In this document: in pieces, positions 8,504 to 18,883 of the stretch | Position numbering within the stretch: the first letter of the stretch is position 1 | Layout: every line of letters starts with the position of its first letter | Assembly: GCA_026874595.1 (NCBI GenBank) | Contig: JAPPUL010000072.1 | Coordinates: forward strand, 186,001 to 250,000 | Reading direction: 5' to 3' | DNA length: 64,000 nt | From: Sipunculus nudus | Taxonomy: Eukaryota; Annelida; Sipuncula; Golfingiida; Sipunculidae | Program-made: the position numbers and the translations under genes | Notes under the pieces: model-generated | Database searches by the model: none | What the model was told of the DNA's origin: nothing | Seen by the model: only the letters and a program-made list of their open reading frames with translations

Positions 8504-9583
8504 TCATATTATATTATACTGCCCTTTATTTATACGTATAAATACATTAGTATTCTCTTCAAGATAAGAGCTTCCGAGGCTATGGACGTTATCAACAAAC
8601 AGTAAATGCCCATTAACGTCTATACTGTATCTAAAAGCGCTGCCAAGGAATTCTCTATGCATAATCTTGCCGCTTATAATTATATTATCTTTTCGTCTTG
8701 GTTTAGTTTTTGTAATCAATACATTCTGCGGACGGAAAACTAAACTTGCATTATCCTTAACTTCTTCATCTATGTTTATTCTTAATCCGTTTGTGCTTAT
8801 AAAAACGTTTTGTTTATTTTTTTTATCAGACTTTATTTTTCCTGTAATAACATTGGCAGAGCCAAGGAATTTTGCAACGAATAAGTTTTTAGGCGTATCA
8901 TAAAGTTCTATAGGTTTTCCAACTTGGTTAATTAATCCCTTATCAAGCACAGCCATTCTATCTGAAATACTGTTTGCTTCTTCTTGGTCATGAGTTACAA
9001 ATATTGTTGTTAAACCTAATTTCCGTTGTAGGGTTAATATATCTGTTCTCATTTGTATTCTTAAGTTTGCGTCAAGATTAGATAAAGGTTCATCAAGTAG
9101 TAGTACTCGAGGTTCTATGACAATGGTCCTTGCCAAAGCAACACGTTGTTGTTGGCCTCCAGACAGTTCATTTGGTCTTTTGTTTGCAAACTCTTGTAGC
9201 TCAACTAGACTAAGCGCTTTATCAACACGCTTATTTATTTCCTCTTTAGAAACTTTACGTTCCTCTAAACCAAATGCAACATTTTTTCTAACACTCATAT
9301 GAGGCCATAGTGCATAATTCTGGAAGACCATCCCTACATTGCGCTTCCAAGGAGGTATATTTGTTACATTTTGTTTATCGATAAATATTTTTCCTTTTGG
9401 CTTTGGACCAAAACCTGCAATAGAGCGAAGCAGTGTTGATTTTCCTGAGCCTGAGGGTCCTAAAAAGGCAAAGAATTCACCAGCTTTAATATTTAAGCTA
9501 ATATCTTTAAGTACATTAGTTTTGCCAAATGTGATACTTAGATTTTCAATTTTTATATCAACAGATTGGTGTTTTTGGCCCAT
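8504..9583 (-). CDS. ABC transporter ATP-binding protein, iron(III)/FbpC type
   Basis: The product has 359 residues. Walker A is GPSGSGKST (residues 42-50), the signature is LSGGQQQR, Walker B is VLLLDEP with the following SNLDANLR, and the switch His is in FVTHDQEEA. A C-terminal TOBE-like region (LVFRPQNVLI onward) is present. It powers the adjacent fused permease at the inner membrane. It is the last gene of a minus-strand operon, one base after the permease stop. Iron versus another substrate such as 2-aminoethylphosphonate or spermidine cannot be decided from the ATPase alone. Confidence 0.88.
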   Translation of the reverse strand: MGQKHQSVDIKIENLSITFGKTNVLKDISLNIKAGEFFAFLGPSGSGKSTLLRSIAGFGPKPKGKIFIDKQNVTNIPPWKRNVGMVFQNYALWPHMSVRKNVAFGLEERKVSKEEINKRVDKALSLVELQEFANKRPNELSGGQQQRVALARTIVIEPRVLLLDEPLSNLDANLRIQMRTDILTLQRKLGLTTIFVTHDQEEANSISDRMAVLDKGLINQVGKPIELYDTPKNLFVAKFLGSANVITGKIKSDKKNKQNVFISTNGLRINIDEEVKDNASLVFRPQNVLITKTKPRRKDNIIISGKIMHREFLGSAFRYSIDVNGHLLFVDNVHSLGSSYLEENTNVFIRINKGQYNII

Positions 9584-9584
9584 A

Positions 9585-11321
9585 TTATTTCTCTTTTAGA
9601 TCGCTTTTAGTTTTATATTTTGTTTTTTCGATAATTTTGTTAGAAAAGTATGTCGCAATACCTACGATTATAACAGCTATAATGCCTAAAGCAGCTCCAG
9701 GCCCACGTCCTGCCGCAGTTTGCATAAAAATGTATATACCATATGAAAGAGGTGCATCATTCTCGCTTGCCACTAACATAAGAGTTGCCGATAGTTCGAC
9801 TGCAGCCGTTGCAAAGCTTGTAATAAACCCCGCAATTATTCCTCCAGTCATTAAAGGGATAGTGATTCGTTTAACAGTCCGCCATTTATTTGCTCCGATA
9901 TTTTCAGCAGCTTCTTCAAGAGACAGGGCAACTTGTTGTAAAGCAGCAACACAAGCCCTTAGAGCATATGGCAAACGACGAATTGCAAGAGCAATAATTA
10001 TTATGCCCCACCAATTTGCCAAGGAAACATTTGCAAACGGTAATTCAATATCATAAAACATACGTAGATAGCCAATCCCAAGTGCAACACCAGGAATAGC
10101 AACAGCACTCATTGCAATAAAATCAAGAGCCTTGCTACCCCAAATGCGTGTACGCCAAACAATATAAGCAATAGCAACACCCAATATAACATCAATAAGT
10201 CCCGCAAGTCCTGCATAAAGCAGTGTATTGGTAATAAACATATTAGAGGAAGTGAACATCTGTACATAATGAGCTAGTGTAAATCCATCGGGAAGCGGAC
10301 TAAATGACCATATACTTGCAAATGAGAGTAGTAATAGTGCAAGATGCGGAGATAGTACAAATAATAAGATTATAGATATTGTAATATAGGCTATAGTTTT
10401 TTCCCATATCCTTAGGTCTCGTCGCATAAGACCTCCACCACCTTTTTGTGTAGTAGAATAATCTTTATTTTTAGTTGCCCAAAACGAAACCCACATTGAG
10501 AACAAAGAAAATAGTATAAGTATTACAGATATAACATATCCTATTGGGTCTGAGATGCCAACAGAGCTAATTCTTAGATAGGCTTGAGGGGCTAACATAT
10601 TATTAACATTTAATAATAGTGGTGTCCCAAGATCATCAAATACTTTAAGGAATACTAAAGATGCTCCTGCAACATATCCAGGCATAGCAAGCGGAAATAC
10701 TATACGTCTAAATAATCTAAGGCCTTTTGAACCAAGATTTAAAGCTGCTTCTTCCATCGAGCGATCAATGTTTTTTAGGCTTGCCGATAAGTTTATTAAT
10801 ATAAAAGGAAAATAGTGTATAGATTCAACTAGAATAACTCCATTTAATCCTTTCATAAAAGGTATAGTAAATCCCAAATATTTAGATAATAAAAGGTTTA
10901 CACTTCCGTTACTGCCGAAAAATAGTAACATAGCAACAGCCCCGACAAATGGCGGCATAATAAGAGGTATTACTCCAAGTGTTTGAATAATTGCTGTACC
11001 GCTGAAGTTGAATCGAGTAGTAAAGTAAGCTAAAGGTATTGCAATTATAGTTGAAACTATAACTGTCATTATAGATACATATATGGAGTTTAGAAACGAT
11101 TCTTGAAATAAAGATGCATTAAAAAAGTCAATAAAGTTGTTAAGCGTAATATTACCGTTTACATCTTGGAAGGCGATAAATATAACTTTAATAATTGGCA
11201 GTATTAGTACAAATGTTAAGAATATCGCAATGGCTGTTGCTATAGTTATTGGTCCCCACTGGTATGACGAAAGCTTTAATACTAGAGACGATTTTCTGAT
11301 ACGGTTATTTCGTTGTTTCAT
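9585..11321 (-). CDS. ABC transporter permease, two fused BPD_transp_1 domains (FbpB type)
   Basis: The 578-residue protein has about twelve hydrophobic segments. Two copies of the permease EAA-type loop are present: MEEAALNLGSKGLRLFRRIV near residue 190 and LEEAAENIGANKWRTVKRIT near residue 475. Fused permeases of this length are typical of ferric-iron FbpB systems and related families. The gene sits between the solute-binding lipoprotein and the ATPase genes in one operon. Confidence 0.87.
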   Translation of the reverse strand: MKQRNNRIRKSSLVLKLSSYQWGPITIATAIAIFLTFVLILPIIKVIFIAFQDVNGNITLNNFIDFFNASLFQESFLNSIYVSIMTVIVSTIIAIPLAYFTTRFNFSGTAIIQTLGVIPLIMPPFVGAVAMLLFFGSNGSVNLLLSKYLGFTIPFMKGLNGVILVESIHYFPFILINLSASLKNIDRSMEEAALNLGSKGLRLFRRIVFPLAMPGYVAGASLVFLKVFDDLGTPLLLNVNNMLAPQAYLRISSVGISDPIGYVISVILILFSLFSMWVSFWATKNKDYSTTQKGGGGLMRRDLRIWEKTIAYITISIILLFVLSPHLALLLLSFASIWSFSPLPDGFTLAHYVQMFTSSNMFITNTLLYAGLAGLIDVILGVAIAYIVWRTRIWGSKALDFIAMSAVAIPGVALGIGYLRMFYDIELPFANVSLANWWGIIIIALAIRRLPYALRACVAALQQVALSLEEAAENIGANKWRTVKRITIPLMTGGIIAGFITSFATAAVELSATLMLVASENDAPLSYGIYIFMQTAAGRGPGAALGIIAVIIVGIATYFSNKIIEKTKYKTKSDLKEK

Positions 11322-11366
11322 ATATTTAACATATGCAAGCTCTTTTTAATTATATTAATAGCTATT

Positions 11367-12719
11367 TCACATCATAGAGATTGCCTTTTTGGCTAATTCT
11401 TCAGCCTCTTTATAATTGTTCTGAATAAACTCATCCCACTTAGCCTCAACTTCTGCCTGCCTACCTGTTACTTTATCCGTAGCTTTTTTACGTTTTTTAG
11501 TAAAAATCGCACTAAATTCTTTATTGTTAGCCTTTGCCTCATCAATAGGTACTGCTACTAATAATTCTTTTGCTTTTTCAATAAGGGCTTTTGCTTTTAA
11601 ATTTGGTGTTGACAAAGCATTTAATTCTCCAGATGCATCATGTATAGCTTTGGTAGCTTTTCGTAGGGCCTCCATACGATATGTAATCATGACGTCAAAT
11701 AAGGAGTTAACCAAATTATATCTAGTTTTAGATAAATTAAGATCAAAATATAAAGCGGTTTTAAGCGAGTTATCGGTAAAAGGGTTTGGAAAGTGTTTAG
11801 GAGCTTTTGTATAAGTTTTGGGATTTACTGGCAGTCGCCGTATTTTCGGGTCTAATAATATTTCTTGTCCTTCATCCGATAATATAAAATCAATGAATTT
11901 AACAGCCATTTCTTTATTTGGTGCATTTTTTATGATAGCGATATTTGCGGGGACTAAAGATGTTTTTGGAGGATATATAAATTCAACAGGGAATCCTGCT
12001 CCTTTTGACGATAATCCAAAAAAATCGATAACTATACCAATACCAAAATCTCCGCTATTTACTCCGTCAGGAACTCCAAAACTCCGTTCAGTAACTGTTC
12101 TAAAGTTCCCTGCAATGAACTTCATAGTCTCCCAACCTTTAGTCCAACCTTCAGATTGTAGGATAGTCTCTAATGTAAGATGAGTGGTGCCTGAACGAGA
12201 AGGAGAAGACATCGCAACATGATTAAAATAGACAGGTTTTTTTAAGTCTTCCCAATCTTTTGGTGCTGGTAGTTCTTTTGCTTTTGTATAGCGAGTATTC
12301 CACATGATTCCATAACCTGCTGCTGCAAAACCTTTATAATACCCTTCTGGATCATTAATTGGGAAGGAGCCTATTTTATTAGGTATTCCGCTTATGTTTA
12401 CTTCATGTTTTTGTAGTAAATTGTTTTCTTTTAGTACTTCAAAAGCATCTGGAGCGGATGCCCAAAATAAGTCTGTATTATTTTTTGATGCTGTTTCTTG
12501 AATATACTTTATACTAGACGATGTAGACTTATTTAGAATTGTTACCTTTAGATTTGCATTTTTATCTTCAAATGCATTTTTAAAACTTGTTGTTAGGTCT
12601 TTAGGGAAGGATGTAACGATTGATAAAGTATTTTTCTCCGTCGAGCAGGATGTTTTAACTACTATACCAAGCAGAAGTACAACTATAAATACTCGAAACT
12701 TTATTGATATTAGTTTCAT
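11367..12719 (-). CDS. ABC transporter substrate-binding lipoprotein, iron/phosphonate type
   Basis: The start at 12719 follows AGGAGG on the minus strand (12728-12733). An in-frame upstream start would add 15 residues. The product has 450 residues with a signal segment and a possible spirochaetal lipobox ending at about Cys25 (VVKTSC). The type-2 periplasmic binding fold is supported by NTLSIVTSFPKDLTTSFKNAF, GYGIMWNTRY, PSRSGTTHL and IDFILSDEGQEILL. It is about 100 residues longer than FbpA because of a helical Lys/Ala/Glu-rich C-terminus. It should deliver substrate to the permease encoded downstream. The ligand is not certain. Confidence 0.82.
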   Translation of the reverse strand: MKLISIKFRVFIVVLLLGIVVKTSCSTEKNTLSIVTSFPKDLTTSFKNAFEDKNANLKVTILNKSTSSSIKYIQETASKNNTDLFWASAPDAFEVLKENNLLQKHEVNISGIPNKIGSFPINDPEGYYKGFAAAGYGIMWNTRYTKAKELPAPKDWEDLKKPVYFNHVAMSSPSRSGTTHLTLETILQSEGWTKGWETMKFIAGNFRTVTERSFGVPDGVNSGDFGIGIVIDFFGLSSKGAGFPVEFIYPPKTSLVPANIAIIKNAPNKEMAVKFIDFILSDEGQEILLDPKIRRLPVNPKTYTKAPKHFPNPFTDNSLKTALYFDLNLSKTRYNLVNSLFDVMITYRMEALRKATKAIHDASGELNALSTPNLKAKALIEKAKELLVAVPIDEAKANNKEFSAIFTKKRKKATDKVTGRQAEVEAKWDEFIQNNYKEAEELAKKAISMM

Positions 12720-13089
12720 AATCCTATCCTCCTTAAAATCTAATCTAAATATAAGATATTTCAAAAAATACAGTAAATAAAAATTTAAAACTATAAATAC
12801 TTACTTTTTTATGCTAAATCCATATATCTATTGGGTTTAAAGTGTTTTTATATCTGTTTTTTGCCTATTACATACTCCTCATACCTAAATGTCTAATGTC
12901 TAATTTTATTTAGTCGACTTTATTTATTGTTGCAAGGATATTGTCAATTAGTTGTTCATAACTTTTTGAATGCTTACAACATGCTTTTGTAATACTTTGT
13001 GAGCCTTAGTTTTAACTCTAGCTTGATTTATTCATTTTGTTTGCAACTTGTCTATAACGTTTTTATTTTATGTTTATTATGGTCTTTAG
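12720..13089. other. Intergenic region upstream of dnaA, part of the putative origin
   Basis: This 370-bp AT-rich gap separates the leftward transporter operon from dnaA. It contains T-rich runs and a short direct repeat (ATGTCTA twice near 12892-12905). I found no site matching the DnaA-box consensus TTATCCACA closely. The best are weak, such as TTGTTCATAA near 12953. The switch in strand composition falls within about 12.7-14.8 kb, which supports an origin here or beyond dnaA. Confidence 0.5.
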
Positions 13090-14472
13090 ATGTCAATAGA
13101 ATCTTATGAACTTATTTTTGAGTATCTTAATAAAACCTTCCCGAAAGATAGGGAACTTTGGCTTGATTATATCAAGTTTATGTCTAAAGACAATGACAAA
13201 ATACTTCTGTCTGTTCCCAATAACCTTTATAAAGAACGGGTTGAAGATAAATATATACCTGCTCTTAAAGACTTTATTAGAAAACGCTTTAACTCAAAAC
13301 TTGAGATTCTAGTTTATATTTCAGGTTCTGATGAAGCTTCACAACAAAAAAACTTATCAGATCAATTCAAAACATTAAGTTCTAATAAAAATCAAGATTT
13401 TCAAAAACAAAAGAACTCAAAATCAAAAAATCCCTCAAAAAAGCACTCTTTAGAACAAAGACATACCTTTGAGCAGTTTGTAGTCGGAATAAATAGTCAA
13501 CTTGCTTACGCTGCGGCTAAACGAATAGCAGAATACCCAGGCACAGATTATAATCCTTTATTTATATATGGTGGCGTTGGACTTGGTAAAACCCACCTTA
13601 TGCAAGCTATAGGTCATGATATTTCTAAAAATGATCCTTTAATGCAAGTAATATACATAACAAGCGAACAATTTACAAATGAGTATATTAATTCTTTACA
13701 AAAAGGTCGCGTACATGCATTTCGTCTTAAATTCCGTTACTCAGATATTCTTTTAGTCGATGATATACAATTCCTAGAACAAAAAGAAGGTATACAAGAA
13801 GAATTATTCCATACTTTTAACATATTAAATCAATCAGGCAAACAAATGGTTTTTACAAGTGATCGTTCCCCACAGGAATTAAAGAAAGTAACAGATCGTT
13901 TAATATCTCGTTTTGCCTCAGGCTTAGTTGCAGATATAAAGCCACCAAATTTTGAAACAAGAAAAGCTATTATTAAAAAGAAACTTGTGAAATATAATAT
14001 ATTAATCAAAGACGAAATCATAGACTTCCTCGCTAATAATATAACAAATAATGTACGAGATTTAGAAGCTGCAGTAATTAAGACTAAAGCAATTAAGAAT
14101 CTGCTTAAAGAAGATTTAACTTTAAAAGTAGTTAGTGAGAATTTAAAAGATATCTTACAAAAAGAGATAATAAGTAAAAAGGTTAGCATAGAAGATATTC
14201 AAAAGCAGGTCGCCAAATATTATAATATTAGCTTTATTGATTTAAAATCAAAAAAAAGAAATAATTTAATCGTAAAACCTAGACACATATCCATTTACTT
14301 AGCTAAAGAGTTAACAAGCCTATCTACAACAGACCTTGGACATGAGTTTGGTGGCAGAACTCACTCGACAATAATATCTGCATATAATAAGATAGAAAAA
14401 GAGCTTAAGAAAAGTGAATCCATTCGTAATGACGTTGAGAATATAAAGATGAAGTTAAATCAATTAACCTAA
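13090..14472 (+). CDS. dnaA: Chromosomal replication initiator protein DnaA
   Basis: The product has 460 residues. Domain I occupies about residues 1-80 and a Lys/Ser/Asn-rich linker about 85-120. The AAA+ domain III begins with TFEQFVVGINSQLAYAAA, and Walker A is GGVGLGKTHL (161-170). Walker B is LLVDDIQFLE, sensor 1 is MVFTSDRSP and the arginine finger region is RLISRFASGL. The DNA-binding domain IV ends with the signature GGRTHSTIISAYNKIE. DnaA opens oriC and loads the replicative helicase. Length and domain order are normal. It is followed by dnaN after a 317-bp AT-rich gap. Confidence 0.97.
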   Translation: MSIESYELIFEYLNKTFPKDRELWLDYIKFMSKDNDKILLSVPNNLYKERVEDKYIPALKDFIRKRFNSKLEILVYISGSDEASQQKNLSDQFKTLSSNKNQDFQKQKNSKSKNPSKKHSLEQRHTFEQFVVGINSQLAYAAAKRIAEYPGTDYNPLFIYGGVGLGKTHLMQAIGHDISKNDPLMQVIYITSEQFTNEYINSLQKGRVHAFRLKFRYSDILLVDDIQFLEQKEGIQEELFHTFNILNQSGKQMVFTSDRSPQELKKVTDRLISRFASGLVADIKPPNFETRKAIIKKKLVKYNILIKDEIIDFLANNITNNVRDLEAAVIKTKAIKNLLKEDLTLKVVSENLKDILQKEIISKKVSIEDIQKQVAKYYNISFIDLKSKKRNNLIVKPRHISIYLAKELTSLSTTDLGHEFGGRTHSTIISAYNKIEKELKKSESIRNDVENIKMKLNQLT

Positions 14473-14789
14473 GCAAAACAAACAAAGCAAAATTAAGATT
14501 CAAAAACATAGCATTAGTGATAATAAAGCATATTAAAAGATTAAATTATTACAGATCTTTATAAAAAAAATATACTCTAAACTTAATATGCTTTGTTTAT
14601 AAAAAAAACAATGTTTTAAACAAGTTTTAAACTATATAAATCTTTACTAGATAAGCTACATAATCTATTTTAGACAAATAAACATGATATATTAAGAAGA
14701 ATAATAGTTATATAATATTAATTTATATTTATAATTCATAGTTAAGTAAATAAATACAAATACTACTATCTAAAATGAGGAAATATATT
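14473..14789. other. AT-rich dnaA-dnaN intergenic region, probable oriC
   Basis: This gap of over 300 bp is almost entirely A and T, as expected of a duplex-unwinding region. It holds a perfect 12-bp inverted repeat (14525-14536 and 14583-14594). No clear DnaA box is visible. Strand composition is near neutral here and becomes strongly purine-rich on the plus strand from within dnaN on. In Borrelia the origin lies in the dnaA-dnaN region, which makes this the leading candidate. Confidence 0.5.
14525..14594. repeat. 12-bp inverted repeat in the origin region
   Basis: The left arm AAAGCATATTAA (14525-14536) and the right arm TTAATATGCTTT (14583-14594) are exact reverse complements, with a 46-bp AT-rich spacer. 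The spacing is too long for a typical terminator. Confidence 0.75.
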
Positions 14790-15914
14790 ATGGAATTTAT
14801 ATGTTTACAAGAGAATCTTGAAAAAATATTACGTTTATCAGAGCGAATGATCTCAACAAAAACAACAATACCCATGCTTGAGAATGTATTACTTGAAACA
14901 GACAATGATAAAGTATGGATAAATACAACAGACCTTGAAATAGGATTTAAATCCTGGGTAGAAGCTCAGATTATAACTGAGGGAACATTAACAGTAAGTG
15001 CAAAGAAATTATTAGAAATAATAAGAAGTTTTCCCGTAGGAAATATAAAGATAATTCAAGTAAACAACAATTTACGAATACAATCAACAGATAAAAAAGT
15101 AAAGACGAGATTTATGATACAAGGAATACCGAAAGATAATTATCCAGATATTCCTTTATTTGTAGAAGAGGATATATTAATTCTAAAAGATGAAGAACTT
15201 CAGGATGCGATAAAAAAGACAATAGCATCTGTATCTAAGGACGAAACAAGATATTTTTTAAATGGAATACTATTTGAAATAACACAAGGAAAACAAGTAT
15301 ATGTTTCAACAGATGGTAAACGATTAACATATTTGAAGAAGGAAGAGGAGGGAGAATATAAAGAACTTAGAGTTATAGTTCCATCTAAAGTGCTACATGA
15401 AATATTGCGGATATTAGAAAGTTATGAAAGTGAGAATAAAAAGACAAAGATATCAGTTACAGAAAAGCAAATATTTTTTAGGATAGGGGAGATGGAGATA
15501 TTCTCAACCTTATATGAAGGACAATTTCCAGATTATACAACAGTAATCCCAGAGCGAGGAGAGACGAAAATCGTATTAAATCGGAAAGTACTTGAGGATG
15601 CAATAAAGCGAGTATCGTTAATAGTAGATGAAAAGATATCATTAATAAGATTTGATATACGAGAAGGCTTTTTAAGGGTGATGGGACGAAATGCGTTATT
15701 GGGTGAGGCACAAGATGAAGTTGAGATAGATTATAAGGGAGAAGATATTGAGATAGCGTTTAATTATAGATATATCCTAGATGCAATAAAGGAAATAGAA
15801 GAGGAAGAGGTGGAAATTTATTTACAAAAAGACACAGGCCCAATGTTAATAAATGGTAAGGGAACACAAGATTACTTTTCAGTAATAATGCCAATGAAAC
15901 TACCTACAAATTAA
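14790..15914 (+). CDS. dnaN: DNA polymerase III beta subunit (sliding clamp)
   Basis: The chosen ATG at 14790 follows GAGGA at 14777-14781 and gives the family N-terminus MEFICLQENLEKILRLSERM followed by ISTKTTIPMLENVLLE. An ATG 15 bases upstream is less likely. The product of 374 residues ends with the conserved MLINGKGTQDYFSVIMPMKL (family: GxxxYVxMPMRL). The clamp encircles DNA as a dimer and tethers polymerase III. Length is normal. Confidence 0.96.
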   Translation: MEFICLQENLEKILRLSERMISTKTTIPMLENVLLETDNDKVWINTTDLEIGFKSWVEAQIITEGTLTVSAKKLLEIIRSFPVGNIKIIQVNNNLRIQSTDKKVKTRFMIQGIPKDNYPDIPLFVEEDILILKDEELQDAIKKTIASVSKDETRYFLNGILFEITQGKQVYVSTDGKRLTYLKKEEEGEYKELRVIVPSKVLHEILRILESYESENKKTKISVTEKQIFFRIGEMEIFSTLYEGQFPDYTTVIPERGETKIVLNRKVLEDAIKRVSLIVDEKISLIRFDIREGFLRVMGRNALLGEAQDEVEIDYKGEDIEIAFNYRYILDAIKEIEEEEVEIYLQKDTGPMLINGKGTQDYFSVIMPMKLPTN

Positions 15915-15979
15915 ATATTAAGATAAAATAGATAAAAGAAGTAAATATGTAGTAAGATAAGACGTTTTAGAGAGAAAGA

Positions 15980-17342
15980 ATGGATATAATAATAATAGGA
16001 GCAGGCGAGGTAGGTTATCACATAGCAGAGACGCTTACAGTAGAGGAACATAATGTGGTAATAATAGATAAAGATCCTTATAGGGTAATAGAGATAAACC
16101 GTAAGCTTGATGTACTAACAGTTGTTGGCTATGGTAGTGAGATAGCTACCTTATTAAAGGCGGGAGTAAAAACTTGTGATGTACTAATTGCGGCAACAGA
16201 TAAAGATGAGAGCAATATCATAGCCTGTTTTATAGCAAAGAAATTTAATGTGCCCTTTAAGATTGCACGTATAAGGCATCATTTTTTTGGAGATAAGCTA
16301 GATGATGGTGAAGAAGGAATATTATTTACAAAAGAAGAGCTTGGAATAGATGTACTAATAAATCCTGAACATGTAACAACGGAAAGAATATTAAAACTAA
16401 TAACTTCTCCAGCAGCTTTTGAGATAGTGGAGTTTGATGAAGAAGACGTTATGATAAAGGGTTATCGCATAACGTCGGGCTTACAGATAGCAGATATGAA
16501 TATAAAGGAGATAGGCCAAATAGAGGCATTAAAGAGGATGTTGATATTGGCGATAATCCGAAATGATGAGTTAATAGTCCCGCAAGGAGAAGGCAATTTA
16601 GTAGGAGGTGATAAAGTCTATATAATAGCAAAGAAGGAAGACTTTGCTGTTATAGCACCATATTTTCATGAATCATACAAGGAAATACATAAGGTATTTA
16701 TAATAGGGGTTTCTAAAATAACGCACTTACTATGCGAGGAGTTTGAGAGACAGGGTAAATCTATTAAGGTGATAGAGGAGGATAGGGCTAAGTGTATAAG
16801 TTTTTCGGAGCAATTTCATAAGATAGAGGTCGTAAACTGTAGTTATACAGATAGGGAGGCATTAGTCGAGGAGGGGTTAGGAAATATAGATTCATTTTTG
16901 GCGGTATCAGATGATGAGGAAAAAAAACATTCTGGCCTCAATGATAGCTAAACAAGAGAGTGTCCCTAAAACGATAGCAAGTATACAGAGAAAAGATTAT
17001 CTTCCGTTGGTATCGCTTGCGGGAGTAGATGCAATTGTTATACCAAAGATAGCCACAGTCGGAGAAATATTAAAATACATAAGGCGTGGAAACGTATTAT
17101 CGATAGTGATGTTAGGAGAGAATAATGCAGAGATAATAGAATATATAGTAAGAGAAGATAATAAGCTAATAGGAATACCGCTTAAAGAAATACGTTTTCC
17201 AAAAGGATGTTTAATAGCAGCAATAATACGAGGACAGGAGAAGATCATACCAAAAGGAGAAGATTTAATAAAGGCGGACGACAAGATAATAATATTTTCA
17301 AGTTCAGAGACAGTACAAGTAGTAGGGGAGTTTTTTGGATAG
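15980..17342 (+). pseudogene. trkA: TrkA potassium uptake regulator, split by one frameshift
   Basis: TrkA is the cytoplasmic NAD-binding subunit that gates the TrkH potassium channel, with two RCK (KTN plus TrkA-C) halves. The first half (15980-16951) starts with IIIIGAGEVGYHIAETL and has RVIEINRKLDVLTVVGYGSE. The frame breaks in an A8 run at 16920-16927. The second half continues in the next frame with NILASMIAKQESV and ends near 17342 with the second TrkA-C domain. Seven A residues would restore a normal protein of about 454 residues. The product is either truncated after the first half and part of the second nucleotide-binding domain, or this is a sequencing error. It is followed 3 bp later by trkH, as in Trk operons. 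Confidence 0.85.
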
Positions 17343-17345
17343 CGT

Positions 17346-18858
17346 ATGAATTTTGGAATAGTTTTATACGTACAAAGCATACTAATACTATTTATAGGTT
17401 TCTTTGAGATATTTCCGTTAATGTTCTCGCTATACTATGGTGAGAATGATATGCTGCCATTTATAGAGTCGATAGGCCTTACTATGCTAATAGGAGTTGT
17501 CTTAAACTTGCTGACAAAAAGGTATAGGAAGACAAATCTAAAAGCCCGCGAGAGTTTTGCAATAGTTACCTTTGGTTGGATAACAGCAGCATTATTCGCA
17601 ACAATACCTTTTATGCTGCACTCCTACTACTATCCAGAATTAGACAAAGGAGTAATACATACCTTTACAGACGCTTATTTTGAGATGATGAGCGGCTTTA
17701 CAACAACAGGTGCAACAATACTTTTAGATATAGAGAGTTTTCCGCATGGGTTATTGTTCTGGAGAAGTTTATCAAATTGGCTTGGAGGGATGGGGATAAT
17801 AGTGCTTGCGATAGCAATCTTACCGACACTTGGAATAGGAGGGATGCAGTTATACCAGGCTGAGGTACCGGGCCCGGTATCGGAGAAGATATCGCCGAGG
17901 ATAAGTCAGACAGCAAAGATATTGTGGGGAGTATATGTAATATTTACGGTAATGCAGACAATAAGTTTAATGATAGTGGGAATGGATTTTTTTGATGCAA
18001 TATGCCATTCATTTTCGACGATAGCAACGGGAGGTTTCTCGATAAAAAATGAAAGTATAGGACATTATGATGCAATAGCAGTAGAAGGGATAGTAATATT
18101 CTTCATGATTTTGTCGGGAACAAGTTTCGCCTTGCACTATAGAGTATTAATAATGAAAGAGAGGAGTTATTTAAAGGATAGAGAGTTTCGGATATATATT
18201 ATTGCTATATTGGTAGTAAGTGTTTTGGTATTATTAACAACGCTTGAAAGTAATTATGAAGGAGATATAGTAAAGGCCTTAAGATATATCATATTTCAGG
18301 TGGTATCGATAATAACAACAACAGGTTTAGGAGTTGGTCTTGATGGAGATATATATCATTATGGTGTATGGACAGCCTTTGGCCAATTTTTGATATTGAT
18401 ATTAATGTTTGTAGGGGGGTGTGCGGGGTCAACTAGTGGAGGAATAAAGCTTATGAGGATATACTTATTGTTTAAATATGTATATATAGAGCTTGTAAAG
18501 TTTATTTACCCAAGACATATAAAGTTGGTCCGAGTTGGACGTCAGGTGGTAGCAGATAGTGTTTTTGCTGTCGACGCTAGGTTTTATAATGCTACATATG
18601 ATAGTTTTAGTAATAGCGGTATTGATATTAAATTATTTTGAGAATGATTTAGTTGAGAGTTTTGCGGGAGTACTTGCAACTTTAAATAATGTAGGGCCTG
18701 GGCTTGGAAAGATAGGGCCTGATGGTAATTATGGCCATATAACGGATGTTGGGAAGTGGCTATTGACGTTTTGTATGTTGTTGGGGCGACTTGAGTTTTA
18801 TGGGGTATTGATATTATTTTTCCCATTTGCTTGGGAGAAGGAGAGGAGTGATAATTAA
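17346..18858 (+). pseudogene. trkH: TrkH potassium channel, split by one frameshift near the C-terminus
   Basis: TrkH is the membrane pore of the Trk potassium uptake system. The main frame (17346 to about 18566) has the repeated filter-like segments FTTTGATILLDIESFPHG, FSTIATGGFSIKNESIGHYD and ITTTGLGVGL, and the motif GGCAGSTSGGIKLMRIYLL. The frame then shifts at a T5 run (18562-18566). The next frame carries the last helices and the fourth filter region (TLNNVGPGLGKIGP) to 18858. One T fewer would restore a protein of about 500 residues. Without restoration the fourth pore repeat is lost. It is the second gene of the trkA-trkH-P-II cluster. Confidence 0.85.
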
Positions 18859-18883
18859 TTAGGAAAAGACAGGAGTTATAGAA

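Noticed and set aside
12720-14789. DnaA boxes around dnaA
   Set aside because: I found only weak matches to TTATCCACA. None is convincing enough to annotate.
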